From: Gammaproteobacteria bacterium
GTDB lineage: Bacteria > Pseudomonadota > Gammaproteobacteria > Steroidobacterales > Woeseiaceae
Length of the DNA: 33,985 bases
Direction: 5' to 3'
Assembly: GCA_030425905.1 (NCBI GenBank)
Contig: JAUHZT010000019.1
Span: forward strand, 1 to 33,985
The notes below the pieces were generated by a model. That model was not told the DNA's origin. It saw nothing but the letters and a program-made list of their open reading frames with translations, and searched no databases. Positions within the stretch are counted from its first letter, which is position 1; the number at the start of each line of letters is the position of its first letter. This document shows, piece after piece, positions 24,864-33,985 of this stretch. A program made the position numbers and the translations under genes.

Positions 24864-26972
24864 TTGAACGGCAGCCATAGCATTTCCATCGCTGTACTTA
24901 CGGACAACCAGAATGACGTGGAGCTGATTAACAGCACGCTCCGCGGCGCAGGCCATGCTGCGCATTGCCATTGGATAAACACCCCAAACCGTTTCTCCGA
25001 CACGCTGGCATCCGAGAGCGTCGAACTCATCATCCTGAATCTCGATAATTACCGGGAAGGCATCCGCCAGGTCATCAAGGAAAAGGACTACTTCAACCCG
25101 GAAGTACCGGTGATCGCCCTGCAGCAGGAAGTGAACGAAATGGCCATGCACGATGCGATGCGCAGCGGTGCCGTGGACCTTGTCTCGCTGGGCATGAAAA
25201 AGCGTCTCACTGCGGTTGTCACCCGCGAATTGCGCGCCCTGCGTGCCGAACGCGCGCTGAACTCCACAATCATGTCCGCGTCGAGCTACAAACAGCAGGT
25301 ACGCGACCTGATGCAGGCTTCCAATGCGGCCATTGCGCTGGTACAGGAAGGCATTCTCGTTGAGGCAAACCGCGCCTGGCTGCGCCTGTTCAAGGCAGCG
25401 AATCTCGATGAAGTAGCAGGCCTGCCGCTAATGGACAGCTTCGACAGCGAACACCATGCGGCGCTCAAGGGCGCACTGATCGCGACGATCAAGGACAAAT
25501 GGCTGCCCGACGACAAGTTGAACGCTCGTCCGCATATCGACGGCGCCGACTCGGCCATGCTCGAGTTGCGATTCGCGAAAATCGACTATGACGGCGCGCC
25601 CTGTGTGCAGATCTGCATTGTTCCGCCCGAGAAGCCGGCGCAGGAACCCACGAAGCTGGTGCACGATGCGTTGAAGCGCGATCCCACGACATTGTTCTTC
25701 CACCGCGCCCAGTTTCTCGAGCGGGTTGAAAAACGCCTGAAAAAGAAACCGAAGGCCGGCCTGCACGTTTTGGCCTACGTCAAGATCGACAAATTCTCCA
25801 GCGTGCGCGACAAGATCGGCATCATTGACTCCGAAGAAGTACTGGCACAGTTCTCCGAAATAGTGCGTAAACGCATGCACCCGCGCGATGTCGCCGGGCG
25901 CTTCGAAGGCACCGCGATCATGGTATTGCTCGAACGCGGCAGCGTTCGCGATGCGCAGGTCTGGGGCAAGCAACTGGTCGACCAGGTCAGTCAGCGTTCC
26001 TTCGACGTGGGCGACAAATCGACACCGCTTACCTGCACGGTTGGCATTTGCGGCATGAACAGCGTCTTTGGCAATCTCGAAGAATTTGTTGCTGCCACGT
26101 TCGATGCTTACTTCGCCGGCCGCGAGGCCGGTGGCAATACCTCGTGCCTGAGCGAATCCGCCGACAAGGACACCAAGCAGCGCGAGTTTGATGCAATCTG
26201 GGTCAAACACCTGCGTGCAGCGCTGATGGAAGACCGTTTCTGCCTCGCGCAATTGCCGATTGCCGGTTTGCGCAGTGACAACATCGAAATGTACGACCTG
26301 CTGGTGCGGATGATCGACGAACAAGGAAAATCGGTACTGCCTTCCGAGTTCCTGCCGGCCGCCGAACGCAACAACATGATGAAAAATATTGATCGATGGA
26401 TGATCAAGGCGGCTGTGGACTTCTGTGACAGCAACAACACGGACCGCGTATTCGTCCGATTGTCGCGCCAGTCACTCGTCGAACCCTCAACGGCGGCGTG
26501 GATGGAACAGGAATTTGAGAATCTCGGGTTCGACTGTTCGCGGCTGGTCGTACAGATTCCGGAAAAAGATGCGGCCCGGCACATCAAGCAAACGCAAACG
26601 CTGGTCGCGGGCCTGCGCAAGATCGGCGTAGGCTTTGCCCTTGAGCACTACGGCGTCGATCAGGAAAAATTCCAGATCCTCGACCTGCTGAAGCCCGATT
26701 ACATCAAGATAGACGGCGAACTCATGCATTCGCTGATGACCGATGTCGAGATGCAGGATCGCGTTCGACGAATCGTCGACGGTGCCCAGCAGCGCAATAT
26801 CAAGACGGTCGCCGAACGGGTCGAGAACGCGAATGCCATGGCCGTGCTGTTCCAGCTTGGACTCGATTTCATGCAGGGACATTACGTGCATGAACCCGAA
26901 GTGGTCCTTGAAGATCTCGAGAGCGGCGAATACAACACGCTGGCTGACCTGCAGGCGGCGAATTCACGATAG
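24864..26972 (+). CDS. FimX-like degenerate REC-PAS-GGDEF-EAL protein (TTG start)
   Basis: The 702-residue protein has the domain order of Pseudomonas FimX, a c-di-GMP effector for type IV pili. Residues 5-130 are receiver-like, with Asn59 where the phospho-Asp is expected. About 145-255 is PAS-like. About 275-425 is a GGDEF domain whose motif reads EGTAI (348-352), so no cyclase activity is expected. About 440-690 is an EAL domain whose EAL reads DLL (478-480) and whose DDFG is EHYG (594-597), so no phosphodiesterase activity is expected. It may still bind c-di-GMP. The start is TTG at 24864 with AGGG seven bases upstream; the ATG upstream hits an in-frame stop. The next gene encodes a FimV-like protein, supporting a pole or pilus role. 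Orthology with FimX is inferred. Confidence 0.88.
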   Translation: MNGSHSISIAVLTDNQNDVELINSTLRGAGHAAHCHWINTPNRFSDTLASESVELIILNLDNYREGIRQVIKEKDYFNPEVPVIALQQEVNEMAMHDAMRSGAVDLVSLGMKKRLTAVVTRELRALRAERALNSTIMSASSYKQQVRDLMQASNAAIALVQEGILVEANRAWLRLFKAANLDEVAGLPLMDSFDSEHHAALKGALIATIKDKWLPDDKLNARPHIDGADSAMLELRFAKIDYDGAPCVQICIVPPEKPAQEPTKLVHDALKRDPTTLFFHRAQFLERVEKRLKKKPKAGLHVLAYVKIDKFSSVRDKIGIIDSEEVLAQFSEIVRKRMHPRDVAGRFEGTAIMVLLERGSVRDAQVWGKQLVDQVSQRSFDVGDKSTPLTCTVGICGMNSVFGNLEEFVAATFDAYFAGREAGGNTSCLSESADKDTKQREFDAIWVKHLRAALMEDRFCLAQLPIAGLRSDNIEMYDLLVRMIDEQGKSVLPSEFLPAAERNNMMKNIDRWMIKAAVDFCDSNNTDRVFVRLSRQSLVEPSTAAWMEQEFENLGFDCSRLVVQIPEKDAARHIKQTQTLVAGLRKIGVGFALEHYGVDQEKFQILDLLKPDYIKIDGELMHSLMTDVEMQDRVRRIVDGAQQRNIKTVAERVENANAMAVLFQLGLDFMQGHYVHEPEVVLEDLESGEYNTLADLQAANSR

Positions 26973-26991
26973 GCCGCTTTGGCCCGGCCGC

Positions 26992-27013
26992 GAATGTGAA
27001 CCAGATCACACTT
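26992..27013 (+). promoter_or_regulatory. CRP/Vfr-type binding site upstream of the second FimV gene
   Basis: The core TGTGA-N6-TCACA is perfect (26995-26999 and 27006-27010), with A/T-rich flanks on both sides, very close to the E. coli CRP consensus. It starts 20 bases after the stop of the FimX-like gene and is centred about 132 bases before the FimV-like start. A TAGAAT hexamer (27057-27062) without a good -35 lies about 55 bases downstream, as expected for an activator-dependent promoter. Confidence 0.7.
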
Positions 27014-27056
27014 TGCACGCGGAACTGTCCGCTACTCATCATCCCTGCGTAAAACG

Positions 27057-27062
27057 TAGAAT
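27057..27062 (+). promoter_or_regulatory. Candidate -10 element (TAGAAT) for the second FimV gene
   Basis: One base from TATAAT. The -35 position (ACTCAT) does not match the consensus. Together with the CRP-type site centred about 57 bases upstream, this would suit class I activation, although the exact transcription start is unknown. Confidence 0.4.
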
Positions 27063-27134
27063 AGTGTCATGGAAATGCAGGACGCGTTTTTCTACGCTGC
27101 CATTCGCAAAATGAGGTTGAAGCAAGTGAAGCCA

Positions 27135-29072
27135 ATGAGTAAACGCGATACGAAATCCCTGGTACTGCCCGCCATTCTAGCCGCGGGTGGCGGGCTGGCC
27201 ATGGCTCCGGCACAGGCGCTGGAGCTTGGAGAGATCCAGGTCCAGTCTACGCTTGGGCAGCCACTGCGGGCGAGCATTGCCTACGCGCTTGGCCCGAACG
27301 AACAGCTTTCTGCCTATTGCGTTTCGCTGCAACAGGCTCGTCAAAGCAATGGGATCCCTGCAATCAGCAACGCGGATATCAGTGTCGCGAATGGCGTCAT
27401 CACGCTTGCGGGCCGCAACCTCGTGCGTGAACCCCTGAACACCCTGCGGATTGATATTCGCTGCCCGTATGCAGCGAAGTTCAGCCGCGAGTACATGTTG
27501 TTTGTCGACCCGGCCGATGTGCAGCAAGCAACACCGGTTACAACGGCCCCGGCCGCAACGGCCGACATTGCCGCAGCCGTTCCGGCGCGACCTGCACCGG
27601 CGCCGCGTGCCGTTCGTCCAGTCGCCAATAGCGCGCCAATACCGGCAATGGCCCAGTACCGGGTACAGCCTGGCGACAGCCTGTCCGAGATTGCACAACG
27701 TATCGAGAATCGGCAGGTCGGCTTATGGTCTGCCGTTGCACAAATACATGCAGCGAATCCGCAGGCTTTTATCAATAACGATCCTAATCAATTGAAGGCC
27801 GGTGCGCTGCTGGCAATACCGCAGTTCGGCGAGAATGCCCGCTTTGTAGAAGCCACGCCTGCGCCCGCCGCCACCGCTCCCGCGACACTTGCCGAGTCAA
27901 CAGGCAACGCAGTGGATGCGGTCGTACCGGTGCCGGACAGCAACGTCGCGAATACGTCGACGGCCGAGCTTGAAACAGCGCCGCCAGTAACCAGCGCACA
28001 AGCTGTCGAGACCGACGCAGCAGCAGCCGCAACACAGGAACCCGTGCTGGTTTCGGACCTTGCCGACGTCGAGCTTCCGGTACCCGGTGTCGCGTCATCA
28101 CCGAATGCGCCCGTCGCGACAATTGTTGCGCCCACCGCAAACCCTGCCAATACCTCCAATAGCTGGCTGTGGCTGCTTGTAGGTGGCGGTGTCGCACTAC
28201 TGGGCGCCCTGCTCATCTTCGGCCGCAAGATTCGCCGAACCGATGTCCCGGCACCCGTCGAGCCCGCACAAACACACCCGATGCGGCGCCGCAGTGATAC
28301 CGCGAAACTGGAAACGATCGTGGACGAGAACTACAACCTCGAAGACGACGCGCCAACTTCAGAGAACCTTTCGCTGGACGCTGATCTGATGGTCGGCACA
28401 GACCTTGATGGTGGCGCCGACATGGCCATTGCCGGGGACTTCGACTTCACAAGCAGCGCGGAGCTCGATCTCGAGTTTCCGGCCGAAGCGGAGTACGCAG
28501 AAGGCGATGCCGGTACCGATATCATCGCCCCGCCGCAAGTCGAGAGCAGCTCGATTCTCGAACGGGAAGTGCTGCCTGATGACGACGACTACGATATGTC
28601 CGTCATTATGGATGTCACCAAAGTGCCGCTTCCCGATGAAGTGACCGAGCGTGACCTGAAAGCTGTTGTCGTCGAAGGTGAGGACGATACACAGATTGCA
28701 GACTCCTACACGGTGAACCAGGAAATCGACTACCAGGTGCTGGAGCAGGACTACGAAGACGAACTCACGGCAACCCAGGCGCTCAATCTCGAGATTGAAA
28801 AGGCGGCCGCCGAGCTTTCAAACCGTATCAACGCGGACGCCGCAGAAGACGAGAACGACGGCACCGCTCGTTTGCCGCTGGCAACCGTCACTTCGATCGA
28901 TACCACTTCACGACTTCAGGTCACCGATGAGGAAGACACCGGGGTGCTCGAAGAGCTTAACGTCGACGACACGGTCAATGAAGAACCCACGTCCAAACTC
29001 CGGGCCGTAACGGATGATGACACCGTCGAAATGGCAAACCGGTCTGGCAAAGTAGACTCCAAGGCAGGCTAA
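27135..29072 (+). CDS. Second, shorter FimV-like protein lacking the C-terminal TPR part
   Basis: This 645-residue protein shares the front half of FimV: a signal peptide to about Ala28, the FimV-type domain ([20 protein letters not shown]), an Ala/Pro linker, a LysM domain at 175-229, and a membrane segment at 344-363. The cytoplasmic part is acidic and disordered-looking, with runs such as [10 protein letters not shown] see neither a TPR block nor the C-terminal FimV helix pair. The periplasmic domain has two cysteines (Cys62, Cys110) that could form a disulfide; full-length FimV here lacks them. I start at ATG 27135 because the signal peptide begins there; in-frame ATGs at 27069 and 27111 have no ribosome-binding site. 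It follows the FimX-like gene by 162 bases with a CRP-type site between. Its stop overlaps that of parC. Confidence 0.85.
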   Translation: MSKRDTKSLVLPAILAAGGGLAMAPAQALELGEIQVQSTLGQPLRASIAYALGPNEQLSAYCVSLQQARQSNGIPAISNADISVANGVITLAGRNLVREPLNTLRIDIRCPYAAKFSREYMLFVDPADVQQATPVTTAPAATADIAAAVPARPAPAPRAVRPVANSAPIPAMAQYRVQPGDSLSEIAQRIENRQVGLWSAVAQIHAANPQAFINNDPNQLKAGALLAIPQFGENARFVEATPAPAATAPATLAESTGNAVDAVVPVPDSNVANTSTAELETAPPVTSAQAVETDAAAAATQEPVLVSDLADVELPVPGVASSPNAPVATIVAPTANPANTSNSWLWLLVGGGVALLGALLIFGRKIRRTDVPAPVEPAQTHPMRRRSDTAKLETIVDENYNLEDDAPTSENLSLDADLMVGTDLDGGADMAIAGDFDFTSSAELDLEFPAEAEYAEGDAGTDIIAPPQVESSSILEREVLPDDDDYDMSVIMDVTKVPLPDEVTERDLKAVVVEGEDDTQIADSYTVNQEIDYQVLEQDYEDELTATQALNLEIEKAAAELSNRINADAAEDENDGTARLPLATVTSIDTTSRLQVTDEEDTGVLEELNVDDTVNEEPTSKLRAVTDDDTVEMANRSGKVDSKAG

Positions 29073-31336
29073 CTCTCCGCCGCCGGCGCGTCGGGCGCGA
29101 TCCCGACCAGCCGTTCTACCTTGCGCCAGCCCTGCGGCAGCATACGCCCCCGCAGCGCGCGCTCGCCGTAGTAATCGTCAGTATCGCGCCACTTGATCGT
29201 CATCATGCGTTTGCCGCTGTGCACCTGCAGGTCGCCTTCTTCAGGCACCACAGCAACCGCAATCAGGGTTTCCTCGCCGTCCTTGTATTTCTTTGACGGT
29301 ATGTTCAGCAGTTTGTTGCCCTTGCCTTTGGCAAGCTCCGGCAACTCCTCAAGCTCAAACAGGAGCAGTCGGCCGATCGAACTCACAGCAGCGATAAGGC
29401 ACTCGGTATCCGCCGGCACAGGCGCGGGCACGACGGCTTTACCGCCCGCTGGTACCTTCAGAATCGCTTTGCCCGCCTTGTTCCGCGAAACGAGATCTGC
29501 AAGCGACGCGACAAAACCATAGCCTGCGTCGCTGGCCAGGACATAGCGCCGCTTTTCATCGCCGATCATGGTGCCGCAAAACACCGCACCGTCCGGCGGT
29601 TTAAAACGACTCGACAATGGGTCGCCCTGACCGCGTGCTGACGGCAAGGTATGCGCAATAGTGCTGTATACGCGTCCGGTACTGTCAATAAACATGGCCA
29701 GCTGATTACTGCGGCCTTTGGCCGCCGCCAGGAACGCATCGCCGGATTTGTAACTTAGTGCCACCGGGTCGATGTCGTGTCCTTTTGCTGCCCGCGCGTA
29801 ACCGCGCTCGGACAGCACCACGGTCACCGGCTCGCTGGCAATCAGTTGCGTTTCGTCAATGGCCTGCGCGGCCTCTCGCTCAACCAGCGCCGTCCGCCGG
29901 TCGTCACCGTACGCCTCGGCATCCTCCAGAATCTCGTTCTTGATCAGCGTCTTCAGACGCGCCGAACTACCGAGTATTTTCTCAAGCGTCTTGCGTTCTT
30001 CGTTGAGCTCATCCTGCTCGCCGCGAATTTTCATCTCTTCCAGCTTGGCAAGATTCCGCAGACGAAGATTCAGAATCGCTTCGGCCTGCAGCTCGGACAA
30101 ATCGAAGCGTTTCATCAAGACCGGCTTGGGATGATCCTCGCCGCGAATGATAGCGATGACCTCGTCGATGTTGAGATAGGCGGCCAGCAGCCCGTCCAGG
30201 ATATGCAGCCGATCGGCAACTATCTGCAAGCGATGCTGCAGGCGTCGGGTTACCGTTTCTTTGCGGAACAGAATCCATTCGTTGAGCAATTCCGGCAAAT
30301 TGAACAGGCGCGGTCGGCCGTTGAGACCAATCACGTTCATATTGATTCGGAATGTACGCTCAAGCGAGGTTGTCGAGAACAGGTGCGACATCAGTTGCTC
30401 GACATCGACACCGCGTTTGCGGCTGATAACCAGCCGGGTGGGTTCCTCGTGATCCGACTCGTCGCGCAAATCGTCGACTTGCGGCAGTTTCTTGTTGCGC
30501 ATTTGTACAGCAATCTGTTCCAGCACTTTCGCCCCGGAAATCTGGTGCGGCAAAGCCGTGACGATGATGTCGGTACCTTCCTGTTTATAGGACGCGCGCA
30601 AGCGCAGGGTTCCGGAACCCGTGCTGTACATTGCCTTGATTTCCGAGCGTGGCGAAACGATCTCGCCACCCGTCGGGAAGTCGGGGCCCTTGATGTGTTT
30701 CATGAGGTCCGCGACGCTGGCCTTCGGATTGTCGATCAGGTGAATCAGCGCCGCGCTCACCTCCCGGAGGTTATGCGGCGGCACATCGGTGGACATGCCA
30801 ACCGCGATACCCGTGGTGCCATTAAGCAGCAGGTTCGGCAGGCGCGCCGGCAACACGACCGGCTCATTCATCGTGCCGTCAAAGTTCGGCACCCAGTCAA
30901 CAGTGCCGTGCGCAAGTTCCTGCAGCAGGCTTTTGGCGTACGGTGTGAGGCGCGATTCCGTGTAGCGCATTGCTGCGAAGGACTTGGGATCGTCTGTCGA
31001 TCCCCAGTTCCCCTGCCCGTCAATGATGGTATAGCGGTATGAAAAGCTTTGCGCCATCAGCACCATCGCCTCGTAACAGGCTGAGTCGCCGTGCGGATGG
31101 AACTTGCCGATTACGTCGCCGACCGTCCGCGCCGATTTTTTCGGTTTCGAGCCCGCGGACAAGCCAAGTTCGCTCATCGAGTAAATAATGCGGCGCTGCA
31201 CGGGCTTCAAGCCGTCACCGATAGATGGCAACGCCCGATCCAGGATCACGTACATTGAATAATCGAGGTAGGCCTTCTCGGTATAGTCCTTGAGTGACTG
31301 CCGTTCAACGCCTTCAAGATTCAAGCTATTTTGCAT
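29069..31336 (-). CDS. parC: DNA topoisomerase IV subunit A
   Basis: ParC is the DNA-cleaving subunit of topoisomerase IV, which unlinks daughter chromosomes. The active tyrosine is Tyr125 in [10 protein letters not shown]. The quinolone-determining segment [12 protein letters not shown] (80-91) has the sensitive-type residues Asp84, Ser85 and Glu89 (E. coli 79, 80 and 84). The 755-residue length and the short beta-pinwheel C-terminal domain fit ParC rather than GyrA. It follows parE by 44 bases. Its stop codon overlaps that of the FimV-like gene on the other strand. Confidence 0.97.
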   Translation of the reverse strand: MQNSLNLEGVERQSLKDYTEKAYLDYSMYVILDRALPSIGDGLKPVQRRIIYSMSELGLSAGSKPKKSARTVGDVIGKFHPHGDSACYEAMVLMAQSFSYRYTIIDGQGNWGSTDDPKSFAAMRYTESRLTPYAKSLLQELAHGTVDWVPNFDGTMNEPVVLPARLPNLLLNGTTGIAVGMSTDVPPHNLREVSAALIHLIDNPKASVADLMKHIKGPDFPTGGEIVSPRSEIKAMYSTGSGTLRLRASYKQEGTDIIVTALPHQISGAKVLEQIAVQMRNKKLPQVDDLRDESDHEEPTRLVISRKRGVDVEQLMSHLFSTTSLERTFRINMNVIGLNGRPRLFNLPELLNEWILFRKETVTRRLQHRLQIVADRLHILDGLLAAYLNIDEVIAIIRGEDHPKPVLMKRFDLSELQAEAILNLRLRNLAKLEEMKIRGEQDELNEERKTLEKILGSSARLKTLIKNEILEDAEAYGDDRRTALVEREAAQAIDETQLIASEPVTVVLSERGYARAAKGHDIDPVALSYKSGDAFLAAAKGRSNQLAMFIDSTGRVYSTIAHTLPSARGQGDPLSSRFKPPDGAVFCGTMIGDEKRRYVLASDAGYGFVASLADLVSRNKAGKAILKVPAGGKAVVPAPVPADTECLIAAVSSIGRLLLFELEELPELAKGKGNKLLNIPSKKYKDGEETLIAVAVVPEEGDLQVHSGKRMMTIKWRDTDDYYGERALRGRMLPQGWRKVERLVGIAPDAPAAES

Positions 31337-31380
31337 GTTGCAACCTTAATTTCCTGCAGCAGCACTTGCGCACTGACAAA

Positions 31381-33267
31381 TCAGACCTCGGCCAGATCAC
31401 CCTTGGTTTCCAGCCACTCGCGCCGGTCTTTCGCGCGCTTCTTGGCCAGCAGCATATCCATCAACTGGTCAGCATTGTCTTCACCGCTGATAGTGAGCTG
31501 CACCAGGCGTCGCGTATCACGGTTCATAGTGGTTTCGCGTAGCTGACCCGGGTTCATTTCGCCCAGCCCCTTAAAGCGCGTTACCGAGACCTTGCCCTTT
31601 TTGCGCTCCGCCTCAATGCGATCAAGAATACCCTTGCGCTCACCTTCGTCGAGCGCGTAGTAGACTTCTTTGCCAACGTCGACGCGATAAAGAGGCGGCA
31701 TGGCAACGTAAACGTGCCCGGCCAGCACGAGTTCCCGGTAGTGTCGCAGAAACAGCGCGCACAACAGGGTCGCGATATGCAATCCGTCGGAATCGGCGTC
31801 CGCGAGAATACAAATCTTGTGGTAACGCAGACCACCGATGTCGCTGACACCGGGATCGACGCCCAGCGCGACGCTGATATCGTGCACTTCCTGGGACGCC
31901 AGAATTTCAGAAGAATCGACTTCCCAGGTATTCAGGATCTTGCCCCGGAGCGGCATGATGGCCTGGGTATTCCGGTCGCGCGCCTGTTTCGCAGAGCCGC
32001 CGGCCGAGTCACCTTCGACGAGAAATATTTCACACAACTCCGGCTCCTGCGCGGTGCAATCAGCCAGCTTGCCGGGCAATGCCGGTCCGGTCACAATTTT
32101 CTTGCGCACCACCTTTTTGGCCGCTTTGAGCCGGCGTTGCGCCTTGGATATGGCGTTCTGCGCTATCAGGTCACCTGTCTCGGGGTGCTGGTTCAACCAG
32201 ATTGCGAAATTGTCCTTGAGCACACCGGTCACAAACGCGGCCGACTCGCGTGACGACAAGCGTTCTTTTGTCTGCCCGGAAAACTGCGGGTCTTCGAGCT
32301 TCGTGCTGAGCACAAAATTCAGGCCATCCCAGACATCCTCGGGTGCCAGCGTTACACCGCGCGGCAGCAGATTGCGAAAATCGCAGAACTCGCGCAGTGC
32401 ATTGGTAAGGCCAGTGCGTAAACCATTCACGTGCGTGCCGCCCTGCGCTGTCGGTATCAGGTTGACGTAGCTTTCGGTGACAATCTGTCCTGCCTCGGTA
32501 GCCCAGGCCAGCGCCCAGTCAACCGCTTCATTGTTGCCTTCCATGCGGCCCGAAAACGGCTCGGCAGGTAAAATTTCAGCACCGGCGATTTCTTCCAGCA
32601 AATACTCTTCGAGCCCGCCCGAGTAGCACCATTCAAATTTTTCGGCTGGCTTTTCGATCTTCAGGCGCACGGTCAGGCCCGGGCACAAGACCGCCTTGGC
32701 ACGCAATGCATGTTTCAACCTGGAAACCGAGAACTTGGCCGAATCGAAGTATTTCGGATCGGGCCAGAAACGTATCGTGGTGCCTGTGTTGGCCTTGCCT
32801 ACGGTGCCAACCGTATCGAGCTTGCCGCGCTTGTTGCCGCCGGCAAAACTCATGTTGTATTCCTTGCCGCCGCGCCGGATCCAGACTTCCAGGTTTTTTG
32901 ACAAGGCATTGACGACCGACACACCAACCCCGTGCAAGCCACCGGAGTACTGGTAGTTCGCATTCGAGAATTTGCCGCCCGCATGCAAGCGCGTGAGGAT
33001 CAGTTCTACACCCGGAATTTTTTCCTTGGGGTGTTTATCGACCGGCATGCCGCGCCCATCGTCGGCCACCTCTAGCGAACCGTCGGCGAAGATCGTCACC
33101 TCGATCTTCTTGCAGTAGCCCGCAAGAGCCTCGTCCACACTGTTATCCACCACTTCGTGCGCGAGGTGGTTCGGCCGGGTCGTGTCGGTGTACATGCCCG
33201 GCCGGCGCCGAACAGGTTCGAGTCCGCTCAGGACTTCGATGTCCGCGGCGTTGTAACGTTTAGTCAT
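31381..33267 (-). CDS. parE: DNA topoisomerase IV subunit B
   Basis: ParE is the ATPase subunit of topoisomerase IV. The GHKL ATP site is seen in EVVDNSVDEALAG (38-50, Glu46 and Asn42-type), DDGRGMPVD (69-77) and GGLHGVGVSVVNALS (109-123). The TOPRIM metal site is seen in LVEGDSAGGSAKQARD and DADSDGLH. PLRGKILN is the quinolone-associated segment. It has 628 residues (E. coli 630), too short for GyrB of the long type. On the minus strand upstream, TAGAAT at 33297-33302 could be its -10, but the -35 is poor. parE and parC form one operon here. Confidence 0.97.
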   Translation of the reverse strand: MTKRYNAADIEVLSGLEPVRRRPGMYTDTTRPNHLAHEVVDNSVDEALAGYCKKIEVTIFADGSLEVADDGRGMPVDKHPKEKIPGVELILTRLHAGGKFSNANYQYSGGLHGVGVSVVNALSKNLEVWIRRGGKEYNMSFAGGNKRGKLDTVGTVGKANTGTTIRFWPDPKYFDSAKFSVSRLKHALRAKAVLCPGLTVRLKIEKPAEKFEWCYSGGLEEYLLEEIAGAEILPAEPFSGRMEGNNEAVDWALAWATEAGQIVTESYVNLIPTAQGGTHVNGLRTGLTNALREFCDFRNLLPRGVTLAPEDVWDGLNFVLSTKLEDPQFSGQTKERLSSRESAAFVTGVLKDNFAIWLNQHPETGDLIAQNAISKAQRRLKAAKKVVRKKIVTGPALPGKLADCTAQEPELCEIFLVEGDSAGGSAKQARDRNTQAIMPLRGKILNTWEVDSSEILASQEVHDISVALGVDPGVSDIGGLRYHKICILADADSDGLHIATLLCALFLRHYRELVLAGHVYVAMPPLYRVDVGKEVYYALDEGERKGILDRIEAERKKGKVSVTRFKGLGEMNPGQLRETTMNRDTRRLVQLTISGEDNADQLMDMLLAKKRAKDRREWLETKGDLAEV

Positions 33268-33390
33268 TGAATATGCTCAAGCGAAAGCACGTCGGGATTC
33301 TAGCCTGAATACTCGCCGTCTGCACCCGCGCTAAATCTGGTCGTTATCTAATAACTTCGGGTGCCAGCAAAGCGCCCGGCACGGACGACC

Positions 33391-33975
33391 TCAGGACAAG
33401 TCGCCCAGCAATGCCAATCGAATGGGTTCAGCCACCGGAGAAACAGTCACCTGGTAGTTGGGATGATCAATACCAGCGTCCAGCTTTGCCCCGGATTTCA
33501 GTGCCGCAATCATCTCATCAGTCAGTTCGAAGCGCAGAAAATGTACTGCCGAGGTCTTGTCGCCATCCGAACGCTCGAGATCTTCGTCAGCAATCGGGCG
33601 AATTTTCTCGTGCCCCTGCACTTGCAGGAAAACGGCATCCTCGATGCCGATGAGCTGCCTGAGCATAGCGCGCCGTTCTTCGATATCCGGAAACTCGACC
33701 ATAAACGTCGCTTTCCAGTTCGAGCCGTCGGGAATCAGGGGGTTGTAAGCGGCCAACTCATCAGCGATACCTTCAGCTTCAAAAATTCGTTCGATGCGCA
33801 GCATCTCCTGAACCTGGTAGAGCATCGTCATGCGGTCTTCGAAATACAGCGTCGCGTTGGTGCCCAGGGCAAGGCGCCGATTACGCTTATGCGCCATCAC
33901 CTGCGCCTTGAACTCGTCCCGGGCCTGCGAATAAGCCTCAAGGCTCATTAAGTCGTCACGCGTCAGTTTGTTCAT
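33391..33975 (-). CDS. DUF3501 family protein
   Basis: The 194-residue protein matches what I recall of DUF3501: an N-terminal helix with TRDDLMSLEAYSQARDEF, the conserved block LYFEDRMTMLYQVQEMLRIERIF, then YNPLIPDG and ATFMVEFPD. The function is not established. It is a soluble cytoplasmic protein without cysteines or a signal peptide. In other genomes DUF3501 genes often lie beside a rubrerythrin or Fe-S-cluster protein, which would be just beyond the window edge here; that is recollection, not visible. The ATG is at 33975, ten bases from the end. It is separated from parE by 123 bases holding a small inverted repeat, GTTAT-CTA-ATAAC (33343-33355). Confidence 0.85.
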   Translation of the reverse strand: MNKLTRDDLMSLEAYSQARDEFKAQVMAHKRNRRLALGTNATLYFEDRMTMLYQVQEMLRIERIFEAEGIADELAAYNPLIPDGSNWKATFMVEFPDIEERRAMLRQLIGIEDAVFLQVQGHEKIRPIADEDLERSDGDKTSAVHFLRFELTDEMIAALKSGAKLDAGIDHPNYQVTVSPVAEPIRLALLGDLS

Positions 33976-33985
33976 AATCAGATTC

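Noticed and set aside
29777-31042. Long open frame (about 420 codons) on the plus strand inside parC
   Set aside because: It is entirely antisense to parC, an unambiguous conserved gene. Its composition is what codon bias in GC-rich DNA produces on the opposite strand.
33361-33382. GTGCC/GGCAC repeat after the DUF3501 gene as a terminator
   Set aside because: A five-base-pair stem with a long loop and no T-run on the minus strand.

Overview
The window is 34 kb of gene-dense, GC-rich chromosomal DNA from a gammaproteobacterium. The evidence is the order aroC-asd-fimV-truA-accD-folC-SPOR-cvpA-purF, which closely follows the Pseudomonas asd-fimV-truA-trpF-accD-folC-cvpA-purF block (here without trpF), together with clpP/clpX behind tig, parE-parC, LpxH, EpmA and MiaE. 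The genus cannot be read from the sequence. I see no phage, transposon, CRISPR array or rRNA gene, and no obvious transferred island.

Layout. Bases 1-2299 (minus): tRNA-Leu(UAG), tig, clpP and the first codons of a probable clpX. 2526-4331 (plus): a large multi-domain DUF3592 membrane protein. 4335-4758 (minus): a tRNA-Pro-Arg-His-Lys cluster with a strong sigma70-type promoter at 4812-4840. 4933-6239 (plus): periplasmic cyclophilin and lpxH. 6267-20484 (minus): a long run read as prmB-aroC-asd-fimV, a strong terminator, then truA-accD-folC-dedD-cvpA-purF, a receiver-like Ser/Thr kinase, and miaE. 20656-23981 (plus): a tightly overlapping operon of a SCO protein, a PCu(A)C copper chaperone, psd, epmA and msrC. 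23986-24552 (minus): efp. 24864-29072 (plus): a degenerate REC-PAS-GGDEF-EAL protein (FimX-like) and a second, shorter FimV-like protein preceded by a near-perfect CRP/Vfr-type site. 29069-33267 (minus): parC and parE. 33391-33975 (minus): a DUF3501 protein.

Most genes are housekeeping: protein quality control, lipid A and phospholipid synthesis, fatty acid, folate, purine, aspartate-family and chorismate metabolism, topoisomerase IV, and translation (EF-P and its ligase, two modification or methylation enzymes, five tRNAs). The less ordinary material is regulatory and polar/pilus related: two FimV-family proteins in one window, a catalytically degenerate c-di-GMP-type protein directly upstream of the smaller one, and a Hanks-type kinase with a receiver-like domain that lacks its phospho-acceptor and a nucleotide loop that lacks its glycines, overlapping the tRNA hydroxylase gene miaE. 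I regard the FimX-like/FimV-like pair and the kinase-miaE pair as the best candidates for undescribed biology. Both are inferences from domain reading and adjacency.
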